Of a stretch of DNA of 64,000 nt, positions 1 to 10,600 are shown piece by piece. This stretch comes from Lewinellaceae bacterium (GTDB lineage: Bacteria; Bacteroidota; Bacteroidia; Chitinophagales; Saprospiraceae). The DNA is taken from positions 62,001 through 126,000 of the forward strand of contig JADJYW010000008.1 in NCBI GenBank assembly GCA_016719605.1, written 5' to 3'. Both the position numbers and the translations under genes were made by a program. Below the pieces are notes generated by a model, which was not told where the DNA came from, did not search any database, and was given only the letters and a program-made list of their open reading frames with translations. Positions within the stretch are counted from its first letter, which is position 1; every line of letters starts with the position of its first letter.

Positions 1-2562
1 ATCCGGGTTCGAGTGTTCCACTACCGCCACGGTCATTTGTTCCAGAGGGGGCAATTCTTCAAAATCAAATTGCCCATCCGGGTACGGCATTTCTTCCACA
101 CGCTCGAAACAGCCGTCCACCGATGCCACTTTCACTAAGCATATCGTACTGGGAGTCAGGACAGATTTTTTGCACTCTCCCCCGGCTACCTGCACCTGTA
201 TCTTGCGCACCGTAATGTCGTTGAACAGGATACCGGCGATGGGATTGACCACATTGGTCACTTCCCAAAAAGCGGGCACGAAAAGGTGGTCTTCGAAGAC
301 CGGCGCCAGCATGGCTGTTGTGCCCGGATCGAAATCAATTACAAATTTGCCGGTGGAATCCGTAAATATCCTGGGGTTGTATGGCGAGCCATTGACCAGA
401 ATTTCTACGTTTTTGGCAAAACAGTCCGTGTTTTTATAGCGTACATAACCCGAGACCGGTATGGTGGAGCGGTCCACAAAATCAACCTGATCCACCGAGG
501 TCACGCTCGGGTTGAGGGTAACTTGCCGGGTGACAGGTGTGAATTCGTGCGGGGAGGTCTTCTGCCGGGGAGCAAATGGCGACCACTCTGCACCGAAATT
601 GGTGCCGTAGTTCAGCAGCACCGAGCCGCTGTTGTTCAGCCGGCTGCCGTTGCCTTCGTCTAATGGGAAATAGACCCGCAAGCCCGGTTCCGCCATCACC
701 CGGGGGCGGTATGCATGCGACAGAATACTGTCCACGATCAGGGTCGTGTCATACAAAGCCACTTCGTCTATGAGGCCGCCGAAATGGTCCGTGCGGCTCA
801 TGCCACTGGCTCGGGCGCCGAGCGTCCAGGCGGTAGTTGGGTCCGACCAGTTGCCGGTTATACCTACGTATGTGTGGTTACCGAGGGACACCCCGTTTTT
901 GTAGGCGGTAACCGTTCGATCGGAGCCAACGCTGTCTATTGTGAATGCCAAATGTTGGTAGCCCACGCCGAGCGAGCCGAAGTTGTGCTCCTGTCCGTTG
1001 AGGTACAAGAAGATATCGCTGGTCAGGCCGTTTTCTTTCAGCAGCAGGCGGAAGTCATTTCCGGGCCAGGTTTTGGAGAGCAGGCACTGGTCGCCGTCCG
1101 GGCCGGCGCTGTTCACCCACATTTCGAGGGTGGCCTTGGGTGTGACGGAGAAGTCGGGCAATTCCGCGTAGTCTTCTTCGCTGCGCACAAACTTAAGTGC
1201 CCTGTACGCATAAAAATCCTTCATCGGGTCGGCCAAAAACGTAGTGCCTGTGCCGTAGCTCGCCGATTCGATGCGGTAAAAGCCCTCCTGATTGGTTTTG
1301 CCCATGGTGCGCACGTAGGGTCGGTCGGCATCGAACGCCGCGCCGCAGAGGTAGAGTTTGTTACGGCTAATTACGTCGAAGGAGGCAGTTCCGAGTTCCT
1401 CATCCATTTTCCAGTAATACTTCAGGCCGGGAGTTTGGGAGGACGCCGTCCCCATCAAGGCTTCGCTGAGGTCAAGTTCGTCGAGGCGGCGGTGGTACAT
1501 GCGAAGTTCGTCCAGATATCCTTCCCAGGCGCCGGCGGCTTCTGTAAAAGCGCCGATGCGCAAATCGGATGCGGAAGTTATCGGTGGCAAATCGCCGATT
1601 TCCACCAACACACCGTCCAGATAAAGCCGGCCTTTGCCGTTGGCATCCATCGTGAGGGCGACATGGTGCCAGTCGTTTTTGGTACTGTCCGGGAACTGGC
1701 CCGAGAGCAACACGGCACTCCCGTCTGTTTGGGCCACTTCGATACCTTCATGTCCGCCGGCACTGGCTATTGGCCGGATGAAAAGCGAGTAGGGGTGCAA
1801 ACTTACAATCCCGGCACTGTCGTCGGCGTGGGTGGTTTTCACCCAAAAAGCCAAGGTCCATTCGCCATTATTCAGCGGGATCAGGGTATCTGCTACACTG
1901 TGGTTGGACATAGCAAAGGCGCCGTCGGTGGGGCCAAACTTGGCCGAAAAGCCCTGCAAGGGCGTAAGGGTGACAAAAGCGTCGGGCACGGGTCTGCCGT
2001 TGGTGGTCTGTATCCAGCCGGTGACCACGCCGTTGGGTACCTGGAAGCCGATGGCTTTGCCGCCACCGCCCTCTCCGTAGGCATTGATCCCGCGCACTTC
2101 GTAGTTGTATGCCCGTCCGGCAATGACGTTGAAATCGTTGTAGGTGCGGACATTCTGGCCGACATACGCGAGGAAAAAGCCGTCACGGTAAATATTAAAC
2201 CCCTGGGTAGGGAAAGACCCGAGGACATTGATTTGCCAGGACAACTGAATACGGTCGAGCAATTCGCCCTGTGTAGCCATGACCGTGGCTGCAAGCGGGG
2301 GAATTAGCAAGCGCGACCAGAACCCGGTATAGGAGTTGAAGGTTTGTGAAATGCCCACGCCGACGGAGGTTTCTCCTATGGAGTAACTCGACCGGCTTTG
2401 GAAGGAGTAGGCGTCAATGACGCTTCCGTAGTTGAAAAATATTTCACCATCCACATACTGGTTATCGACCACCGTGCAGTCAATCACCTGCTGTGCAAAA
2501 ATCGGAACTACTACGCAGCTGCAACAAAGCAGCATGGCGTAGATTGATATTCTTTTTAACAT
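1..2562 (-). CDS. Giant LamG-domain surface protein E (N-terminal 854 residues; runs off window)
   Basis: I read this frame directly. It starts at the ATG complementary to 2560-2562 and stays in register to position 1, where it reads EHSNPD, a sequence conserved in the other four giants. The N-terminus MLKRISIYAMLLCCSCVVVP is a signal peptide ending FAQQ. Next come the segment with SSYSIGETSVG, a Fn3-like region (YEVRGINAYGEG) and two LamG/concanavalin-like jellyrolls, roughly residues 190-370 and 450-620. A carboxypeptidase-regulatory-like part follows (VSGYVRYKNTDCFA). The C-terminus and presumed T9SS tail lie outside the window. It follows a tail-fibre-like gene by 49 bp, so the two are probably co-transcribed. 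The ECKKSV segment groups it with giant C rather than D or F. Role is inferred: a large secreted adhesin or surface-layer protein. Confidence 0.85.
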   Translation of the reverse strand, partial: MLKRISIYAMLLCCSCVVVPIFAQQVIDCTVVDNQYVDGEIFFNYGSVIDAYSFQSRSSYSIGETSVGVGISQTFNSYTGFWSRLLIPPLAATVMATQGELLDRIQLSWQINVLGSFPTQGFNIYRDGFFLAYVGQNVRTYNDFNVIAGRAYNYEVRGINAYGEGGGGKAIGFQVPNGVVTGWIQTTNGRPVPDAFVTLTPLQGFSAKFGPTDGAFAMSNHSVADTLIPLNNGEWTLAFWVKTTHADDSAGIVSLHPYSLFIRPIASAGGHEGIEVAQTDGSAVLLSGQFPDSTKNDWHHVALTMDANGKGRLYLDGVLVEIGDLPPITSASDLRIGAFTEAAGAWEGYLDELRMYHRRLDELDLSEALMGTASSQTPGLKYYWKMDEELGTASFDVISRNKLYLCGAAFDADRPYVRTMGKTNQEGFYRIESASYGTGTTFLADPMKDFYAYRALKFVRSEEDYAELPDFSVTPKATLEMWVNSAGPDGDQCLLSKTWPGNDFRLLLKENGLTSDIFLYLNGQEHNFGSLGVGYQHLAFTIDSVGSDRTVTAYKNGVSLGNHTYVGITGNWSDPTTAWTLGARASGMSRTDHFGGLIDEVALYDTTLIVDSILSHAYRPRVMAEPGLRVYFPLDEGNGSRLNNSGSVLLNYGTNFGAEWSPFAPRQKTSPHEFTPVTRQVTLNPSVTSVDQVDFVDRSTIPVSGYVRYKNTDCFAKNVEILVNGSPYNPRIFTDSTGKFVIDFDPGTTAMLAPVFEDHLFVPAFWEVTNVVNPIAGILFNDITVRKIQVQVAGGECKKSVLTPSTICLVKVASVDGCFERVEEMPYPDGQFDFEELPPLEQMTVAVVEHSNPD

Positions 2563-2611
2563 GATCAATCAACGTTTAGATTTTTAAGAAAAAAGAAGGA
2601 ATCTCTTCCCG

Positions 2612-3535
2612 TTAATTGATCCGTATGTATACCCAGAGGTTTAAGTTTTTGGGACGGGTTTCGAGGGCGCCGGTGTTTGAAATAGGGTGCGTATGGTCTC
2701 CATCCGAACTTGTCGTACGTATTGTATTACTTGTGCCTGTTCCGTCACCATCGGGATACTCTCCGCTACCGGAAGATTCATTCATGTGGCGGTCTGTAAC
2801 GGTATGTGTATGTGCACCGGCATTGGATGCCGTGTGGTTGTGGCTTTCAAACTCATCCTGTTGAACTGTAGCAATGGCCGTAGTCGAAGTCCGGTTGGGG
2901 TCATTGTCGGCGCCACCGCTAAACTCTTGTGACCGTAAGAACAACCCACCGGCGTCGGGCAGCACCGTCCAGCCTTTGATGACGCGCAAGGAATCGCCTG
3001 TGGCCAATGCACGGCCATCCATGGGCACCCAGCAGTCTCCGTTTCTGGAAACGAATTCTGCGGGGCTCAACACAGAGTATTTCACATCGCCCACCGCACC
3101 GGAGCACACTACTTTTTGTGCGACGTTTACGGAAAAGGCATACGGAGCGTAGGCCAGTTGGTTGCGCGGAACCAGTTCGTAGGTTCCCACTTTGACGCCC
3201 AGGTAAAGGGTTTGAGCAAAGTGCGCGGGAACTAATGGCGTCACACTGCCGAGGTAGTGGCTGTAAATACCACCCACTACATCCACGATGGCTGTTTCTT
3301 CCCAAAGCGGCATACCGCCGGTTGGTACATTGTACAGCCTGAAGGTAATTTCTTGCTGGCCATCGGATGCCGGTGTGCCGCTGGCCGATTTCAGCGTACC
3401 CTGGACACTGATCCTTGGGGCCTGTGCCTGGAGATGCATGGTGCACGCCAGCGTCAGCGCGAACACAAAAAATGCTTGCGCAACAAATGCGCCCAGCGAA
3501 AACGTACTGAAGCAGGGAAGTGTAAATTTTTTCAT
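2612..3535 (-). CDS. Secreted protein with phage tail-fibre/collar-like C-terminal domain, partner of giant E
   Basis: The start is set at MKKFTLPC because a signal peptide begins there and the two other collar-type paralogues start MKKFT or MGNFTK. An in-frame ATG 27 codons upstream would place non-secretory residues in front. After the signal comes a ~115-residue domain (ISVQGTLKSASG ... SHYLGSVTPL ... AYAPYAF) shared with three other proteins here. A tail-fibre/collar-like part follows, with WVPMDGRAL, GGLFLRSQEF, several HxH motifs (SHNHTAS, AHTHTV, DHTHPI) and the ending ETRPKNLNLWVYIRIN. In phage short tail fibres such motifs coordinate metal in a trimer. The stop lies 49 bp before giant E. 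I infer a surface-exposed, possibly trimeric partner of E. There is no T9SS tail, so its export route is unclear. Confidence 0.85.
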   Translation of the reverse strand: MKKFTLPCFSTFSLGAFVAQAFFVFALTLACTMHLQAQAPRISVQGTLKSASGTPASDGQQEITFRLYNVPTGGMPLWEETAIVDVVGGIYSHYLGSVTPLVPAHFAQTLYLGVKVGTYELVPRNQLAYAPYAFSVNVAQKVVCSGAVGDVKYSVLSPAEFVSRNGDCWVPMDGRALATGDSLRVIKGWTVLPDAGGLFLRSQEFSGGADNDPNRTSTTAIATVQQDEFESHNHTASNAGAHTHTVTDRHMNESSGSGEYPDGDGTGTSNTIRTTSSDGDHTHPISNTGALETRPKNLNLWVYIRIN

Positions 3536-3563
3536 GAGCAGGATAGATTGAAAACGGAGAGAG

Positions 3564-3725
3564 TAAGTATCTGGACTGAATAAATCGATAAAATAAACGC
3601 AGGGATTTTGAGGCAAGACAAGGCATTTTTTGAAAGCATAGCAGCGCTACGGTTGAAAAAAATAACGCAGTATTGACGCAAAAGACCAAAGTGGATTTTA
3701 TCGATTTATTCGGTCCAGGTACTTA
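3564..3725. repeat. Inverted-repeat (MITE-like) element, 162 bp
   Basis: The arms at 3564-3594 and 3695-3725 are 31-bp inverted repeats with two mismatches, built around ATAAATCGATAAAAT. The ~100 bp between them is not itself palindromic and holds two similar direct segments starting AACGCAG. No protein-coding frame in it looks real. It lies upstream of the tail-fibre-like gene and so could affect that gene's promoter. Confidence 0.65.
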
Positions 3726-3914
3726 GTTGTTAATGCAGGAGATTATGCGCGTTTTCTGTAACAGCTGTCGTTCTGTGGAAATCTCCGGCAGGCCGAATCA
3801 AAAATAAACGCTACCTATTTTGATGCGACAAATGTAATGTAATGCAAGGCATCATTTCCGCCAAACAAGTCACTCAATCAGACATGAAATCGCCAAAAGG
3901 CAGATAGCAACATA

Positions 3915-4079
3915 AGACAGTATACAGATTAAGTTTCGTAGTGGATTTTGGAGGTCATTTTTATCCAATCGAGGCAGATTTTGCAGTCGAAATGGGACGA
4001 TTTTCGGCGAAAAAATCGAACGAAGAGTGGATAAAAATAGACCCAAAAGACGGTACGAAACTTATTCTGTATACTGTCT
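3915..4079. repeat. Long imperfect palindrome (MITE-like) element, 165 bp
   Basis: The terminal arms at 3915-3940 and 4054-4079 (reading AGACAGTATACAGATT from the left) match at 25 of 26 positions. The interior continues pairing through ATTTTTATCCA and a central CGATTTT/AAAATCG stem, so the whole element can fold into one long hairpin. The triplet ATA flanks both ends (3912-3914 and 4080-4082), compatible with a short target duplication. It lies just downstream of the LytTR gene's terminator. Confidence 0.65.
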
Positions 4080-4090
4080 ATAGTATTTTT

Positions 4091-4128
4091 TAAAAAAAGT
4101 GCGGGGGCGACTACCGTCACCCCCGCAC
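4091..4128 (-). terminator. Rho-independent terminator of the LytTR gene
   Basis: On the minus strand a GC-rich stem (GTGCGGGGG pairing with CCCCCGCAC, eight-base loop) is followed by seven T residues. It begins 40 bp after the LytTR stop. An almost identical copy, including flanking bases, follows giant C. Confidence 0.8.
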
Positions 4129-4167
4129 CATCGAAAAAATCGAATCAACTGAAATTTTTAGAGACCG

Positions 4168-4563
4168 TTACATCTTTTGCCACCGTGTCAGCAGGTCGGC
4201 CTTGACCATTTTGCTGATTGGTATGGGCTGGTTGTTGATCGTGATGAACGCCTCGCCGATTTCGTCAATGTGCATCAAGTTGACCATGTAGGACCGGTGT
4301 ACCCGCATCATCTCCGGTGTACCGGTCAGCACTTCGTCAAACCGCTTCAATGGCTGGGTTACAAGCAGTTCCCGTTGCCGGGTGACAACCTTGCTGTAAT
4401 AGTCGTATGCCTCCACCCACAGCACCTCGTGCAGGAACAGGCGCACCATCCGGTCGTGTACTTTGACGAACAGCCGATCGCGGAACAGGCGAGCCTTGTT
4501 TTCGGCGGTCGGCGCTGGTGTTCCGGAAACGCGCTCCGGGAGTAATAGATTGGTACCGTTCAT
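4168..4563 (-). CDS. LytTR-family DNA-binding protein without receiver domain
   Basis: This 131-residue protein has a LytTR DNA-binding domain over about residues 28-130. Visible hallmarks are VKVHDRMVRLFLHEVLWVEA, the strand around YYSKVVT, MMRVHRSYMVNLMHI and the closing PIPISKMVKADLLTRW. LytTR domains usually form the output of LytR/AgrA-type response regulators and bind imperfect direct repeats. Here the ~27 N-terminal residues are too short for a receiver domain, so it is a stand-alone regulator. It sits between giant D and the tail-fibre/giant E pair but has its own terminator. Copies of a 23-bp sequence flank it. Control of the neighbouring surface genes is inference from position. Confidence 0.88.
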   Translation of the reverse strand: MNGTNLLLPERVSGTPAPTAENKARLFRDRLFVKVHDRMVRLFLHEVLWVEAYDYYSKVVTRQRELLVTQPLKRFDEVLTGTPEMMRVHRSYMVNLMHIDEIGEAFITINNQPIPISKMVKADLLTRWQKM

Positions 4564-4606
4564 GTTGAGACGTTAGGTTGTATTTTTTTAATGACAAACC
4601 GAGCGT

Positions 4607-4664
4607 GGCGACTACCGTCACCCCCGCACTCGTCAGCGCGTAGCGGCGGGTTAAAACCCGCCGC
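4607..4664 (-). terminator. Palindrome at the 3' end of giant D, with a partial copy of the LytTR-terminator repeat
   Basis: 4643-4664 is a perfect palindrome (GCGGCGGG TTAAAA CCCGCCGC) that starts four bases beyond the stop codon of giant D, as expected for a terminator, though no long T run follows. 4607-4629 repeats the 23 bases at 4106-4128 but has lost the left stem arm. The same GGCGGGTTTTAACCCGCC-type palindrome follows the stops of giants F and B. Confidence 0.6.
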
Positions 4665-4667
4665 GAC

Positions 4668-7600
4668 TCATGGCAATCGCTGCAGCACCACCTTCTTGCT
4701 CGCACTGCCCATATCCGTTTGCAACCGCACCATGTACACCCCGCTGCTCAACCACGAACCGGTATCCGAACGGCCGTTCCAGGTCAGTGTATTCGGGCCG
4801 GCAGCAGCCGACAACGGGCGACGCACCACCTCGCGGCCTTGCGCGTCACTGATCGTCAACGTCACCTCTTCCGCCTTCGGCAAATTAAACCGAAGCGTCG
4901 TCTCGCTGCTGAACGGATTGGGCTGCACATCGAAACCCAGCGCAGCGGCGAAATCCTCCCCGGCGCTCGTGGTTTGCAGTTCGAACGGCACCGGATTCTC
5001 GATACCGCCCTGGTGCTGGTTGGGTGCGAAGAACATCGTTTCCTTCAGATCCTGCACCGTCTCAGTGGCGTCGTCGTACAACTTGAACCGCAGCAACTCG
5101 CCGGGCGTGTTGGCGTACATGGTCAGGAAAAACAAGTGCGCATCCAGCGGCTCAATGTAAATCGCCTGCGCGGTGCCCCGCACTTCGTTTCCGACAAACA
5201 CGCCGAGTTCCATATCGCTCGTGGTGGCGTTCGCGCCATTGGAGCGAATCATTCCGATCAGGGTGCTGCTGTGCTCGTATTGGGTTGGGTCAACATTCCA
5301 GTGGGCAGCAAGTGGCTCCGTTTCGCCGCGGGCCTCCGTCTGGTTTTCCCCAAACGGAGCGGGTGGCGGCGGATATGTCAGCGTACCGGCCTGGGCCAGT
5401 TTGAGTTGGTATCCGTTGGGCGGCATCATGTATTTCAGGTTGCCCACCCAGCCGAAGGTCGGGTTCAGGTACTGCGCAAAGGCGTACTGGCTTTTCACCA
5501 CGTCGCCGTATGTAGCCGGCACCGAAGCCAGGGCTTCGTTCACCGGCAGCGAGTAGTCGGGCACATAACCGATCCAGTTCCAGCCGACCACGACCGGGAT
5601 GGGTGTAGTGGCCGGGTCTATCGGTGTGCCCTGCATGCGCAGGGTATCGGGCATGTCGGACCGGTAAATGAACATTTTAGTGTTGTTCAGTTGCGTGAGT
5701 GGGCCAAACCAGGCGCCGCCGCTATTGGTAGCAAAGGTGGTTTGGCTGCGCATGAGGCTCCCGTTGGAGTGTTTGAGCGACGCCAGCGCTGTGTTCAGGC
5801 TGTTGTTGGGGAATGCCAGGTTGAATGACAGCCAGTTCCAGCCGAAATTGATCGGCACTTCGCGCATCAAAAGACCTGCTGTATGCACCACCTGCGGGTC
5901 ATCGGTGATACCGATCACGTTGTCGGGCTGGTAGGTGAACGGCTCGATAACCGAACTGTAACGCTGGCACATCGAAGCGTCCCACACTTCGAGCCGGATG
6001 GGTTTCAGCAGGTCGGCCGGGTTGCCGTAAACGGTCAGGTAGGCTAACCAGGCGCCCACCTGCGGCACAAACTGCACCTTGGCCATGCCCCGGAATTCGT
6101 CGTTGATGTACGCCGCGACGATGTCCTCCGGGTCTTCCGAAAACACGTTCTCGATGTTCAGTTTGAGCACCATGCTCATCGTGTTCTCGTACTGGGCCAG
6201 GTTGACCGGCAGGTACGGCGGCCGGCACACCACGCGCGCGCCGACGGGCAGCGGCTCGCTGCCACCCATGAAGAAGGGATTTTGCCCGGTTTGGGTTTCC
6301 AGCACAATGCTGTCTGCCCAGTGCCCGAAAGCCACGGTGTTGTTCACCGTGAAACTGATCGCCCGGCTCTCGTTGGGCGCCAGCGTGCCCTGATTGGGCA
6401 CCACCTGTACCCAGTCGGGCACTTCCAGAATTTTGAACGGAACATGGTAGCCGCCGCGGTTGTGGATGTTTGCCGTCACCGTTTTGGTCTCGTCCTCGTA
6501 CTTCGTCAGGCCTACGCTGTCGGTCAGCCAGCCGAGTTCGTTGCGATCCACATAAAATTCCCAGACGCCCTTGTTGAGTTTGGTGCCGTTGAACGCGTTG
6601 CCCACTAAGTCTTCGATACCGTTCAGTTCGGCACGCAGGATTTTATTTTCATAATCCTTGTTCGGGAAATTCGGATCCAGCACGATCTTGTTTTCAAAAC
6701 AGGAAGCATTGACGTCAATCAACTCATCGGTCGTGGCATCGAACAGTTCCACTTTGCCAACCGGAGGAACGAGTTTGCTACAGTTAATATGCTGGTTAAA
6801 CGTGAACGAAATTTCGTCGCCTACCTGGTACACCCCGTCCGAAGGTTGCGGAACACCCACGATGCTCGGCGGCTCGCGGTCTATGCGGCCCTTGATGATT
6901 TCGGAAAAGCCGGGTTTGTCCGAGGCGTCGCCGGTGCATACCGCCCAGGCGTGGACTTCATACGGCCCGTCGCCGATACCGGCGGTTTCCCAGAAAAAGT
7001 TGGTAAAATCGGAGCCCAGCAGCAAGGTATCGGAGCCGGGTATCCGGAAGGTGTCTGCTTGTGTATTGTAAAAACCGGACCATCTCGGATTGAATGCCTC
7101 GAATTTGCCTCCCGCCGGGGGTGGCAAATTGATCCACGCGCCGTCGCCGTCGGAGCGGCGGTACTGCACGCGCACCAACTGGAAGTCGGGCGAGTTCAGG
7201 TCGTAGCCCGACACGGTGATGCGCCGGATGGTGCCGGGTTGTATCGGGTCGTTGTTCAGCACCACCCAGTTCTGCTCGGGTACGTTCACAGCCACTTCGC
7301 TGCACGGGCGGATGAAATCTACCCCGAGGTTGAATATGGAGATGAACTTCGCATCGTCGGGGTCCGAAACCGAATAATCGAAGTACCGGTACTCCAGTTC
7401 GCAGAAGGCCACCAGGGCCACCTGCAGGTTTTCGTATTCGTAAGCCACCGGCCCGCGCTCCACCGTCAGCGTGATGGGGATAGACGTGCCGTTGGGCACG
7501 AAGTAAGGGGTGGTGTTGCTGTTCAGTTCCTGGCCGTTCACACTAATGACAGCTCCATCGGGGTTGTTCGCGGGGTTGGCTGTCAGGCTGTACATCCGGT

Positions 7601-10600
7601 CTTCGTTGGTGGCGCTGAGGTTGCCGAGGCTCAGTTTGAACACAGCCGGCTCGTCGGCGGGTACGTTGACGGCGGTAAACTGGGAACCTTCGTCCAGTTG
7701 CAGGTTGGGTGCATCCCGGTTGGCCGTGCCTTTCTCCCAGGGGCACGACGACTGCCCGGCCTTGAGGCGGAATACGGGGGTATTGTACGCGGAGTCTATG
7801 GCCACGTCCACCGAGAAGGCATCACCTTCGTCGTTGTCGGCCAGCACATAACCGGTGGTGACACCCCGGGAATTTTCCGATCCTTCGCTGTCGCTGTCGC
7901 TGGTACCGCTCACAAATTTCAGCATACCCACGACGCCGGCTTCGTTGAACTCAAACCCAAAATGGGTGGTAAGTGACTGTTCGCTATTGACGAGTTCCTC
8001 AACAGTTTCGCTGTCGGTGGTATCGCTGGTTTCGGAATATTCATACTCGATGCCGGCGTCGAAGGAGATGTTGCGCTTCAGCGGCGCTTTTTCCTTCAGC
8101 CCTGCATTCCGATCCAGAATCTGCTGCCAGCGGGCTTTCGAGGTGGCATACGACGCCACTTGATCGGGGGTTGCCATTGGATCAATCATCAGCGAATCCA
8201 GATAACGCATCACGAAATTTTTAACCTGGTACTGGGTGTACATGAAAACCGTGGGGAAGGAGTCGGGCTGTACCACCAGGAGCGTGCTGATTCCCGGGGT
8301 ACAGGTCGTGGCGTTGAAGGATACCTGATCGGCAAATCCGAAAATGATGTTCCAGGCTTCGCCGAGGTACACGTCGCCGTTGGCGCCGATGAACCTGTCG
8401 CTGCTGCTGGTGGACAAGCGCGAACTCATGCTCAGGCAGGTCTGGAAGGCGTTCGACTCGATTTTCTGGTACGTTACCTGAAACTCGGTGTTGATATCAA
8501 CAATAGGCCCGGACTCGCCTATGGTGCCCACGCCCAGCGGCGCCGCTACAATCTGCACGGCGCCGCCAAGGTGCGCCTCCACGCCGCCACCGCCGCCGAC
8601 TTCAAAATCGAAGGACATCGCGGTGGTTTTGCACACGGTAGTGTCTTTTTCCAGATAGGCATAACTGGCGTCGCCGGGCGGGTCGCGCAGGATGATCGTC
8701 GGGATTTGGGGCGGGCTGACGGTGGTGAACGTGGCCGCCTTGTTCCGGATGCCCGTCACGATGACCTGTACGCTCAGGCTTCCGATGCGCCCGGCCAGCG
8801 AGGTGCCGATGATTTGCAGGGTTTTCAGGTACGGCGGCGAAGGGTTGGGGTCGCCTACCTTGAATTTGTAACGCAACTTGCCCTGCCCCATAGCCGTGTC
8901 CAGCTCCGTGTCCGACAAGCCGTTGATGATGTTGAAATCGGCGGTGTCCAAATAGCAAACCCCGTCGTCGAGCACCATGCCCATGTTGTCCACAATCGGG
9001 ACGTACACTTCTTTCAGTTTGATCTCCAGTTGGATATTTTCGCCTTTTTCCAGCACGATGTCGGAGCAGGCACCGATCGGCGTCAGGCCGCTCACGATCT
9101 CCACTTCCGGCGGCGCGATGTAGATGAAATTGATCACCGTGTCCTTCAGAGTCAGGTTCACCGTGGAACCGCCCGCCGTCTGGAAAGCAGCTTTTATATC
9201 CGGGTCGGAGTGTTCCACCACCGCCACGGTCAGGCTTTCTAACGGCGGCAGTTCGGCGAATTCGTACTCGCCCTCCTGGTTGTCCAGCACGATCTGGCGC
9301 TCGAAACAGCCGTCTGTGGAGCGCACTTTGACCACACAAACGGTGCCCTGCCCCTGGCCGGGCGGCGCCTTGATGATGGATTTGTTGCAACCCGCCTTGC
9401 TGCCGCCGGCAACCAGCCCGCGCACGGTGCGCGTGGTTACGTCGTTGAACACGATGCCCGCGATGGGATTGTTCACATTGGTCACATCCCAGAAGCCGGG
9501 CGTGAACACGTGGGGCACATCCGCCTCAGCGGTCTTGGCTGTATCCGGGAACACCGGAGTGAGTGTAGCCGTAGTGCCGGGGTCGAATTCGATGGTGAAT
9601 TTACCGGTGGAGTCGGTCAGCACCTTGGGGCTGAACGAAGCGCCGTTGACCAAAATTTCCACATTCTTGGCAAAGCAATCGGTATTTTGGTAGCGCACAT
9701 AGCCCGTCACCGGCACGGTACTCCGGTCAATGAAATCCACCTGGTCCACCGACGTGATACTGGGATTGAGCGTCACCTGTCGGTTATTGGGGGTAAATAC
9801 GTGCGGCGAGGTGGCTTGCCGGGCAGCAAACGGCGACCACTCGGCGCCGTTGTTCGTACCGAAGGGCAGCAATACGGAACCACTGTTGTTCAGGCGGTTG
9901 CCGTTGCCTTCGTCGAGGTTGAAATAGATGCGCAGCCCAGGTTCCTGCATGTTGCGCGCCTTGAGGTAGTGGGAATTGATACTGTCGGCGTTCAGCGTGG
10001 TGTCGTACACGGCTACTTCGTCTATCAGGCCGCCGAAATGGTCGGTGTAGCCGCCGCTCTCGCGGGCGCCCAGCACCCAGGCGCCGGCAGGATTGGACCA
10101 GTTCCCGCTCACCCCGCCAAACGTGTGCGGAGCGCCGAAGGGCTGCCCGTTTTTGTAGGCCGTGATGGTGCGGTCGGTACCGCTGCTGTCAATGGTAAAC
10201 GCCAGATGTTGGTAGCCGAGGCCCAGATTGCCGAAATTGTGCTCCGCGCCGTTGAGGTATATTTTCAATTCGTTCAGCACACCGTTGGGTTCCAGCAAGA
10301 CCCGGAAGTCGTTGCCCGACCATTTTTTGGACAGCAGGCACTGTGTGCCGTCGGGGCCGGCGCTGTTTACCCACAGTTCGAGGGTTGACTTGGGCGAAAG
10401 CGCAAAGTCGGGCAGGGTGGCATAGTCGGCATCGCTGCGCACAAACTTGAGCGCCCGGTACATGTAAAAATCCTTCATCGGCTCGGCCAAAAAGGTGATA
10501 CCGGTGCCGTAACTCGCCGATTCGATGCGGTAAAAACCTTCCGAATCGCTTTTGCCCATCGTACGCACATACGGGCGGTCGGGGTCGAAGGACGCGCCGC

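Noticed and set aside
2919..3689. A 256-codon minus-strand frame overlapping the tail-fibre-like gene
   Set aside because: It reads the same DNA in another frame. The frame with the signal peptide, shared domain and YIRIN ending is the real one.
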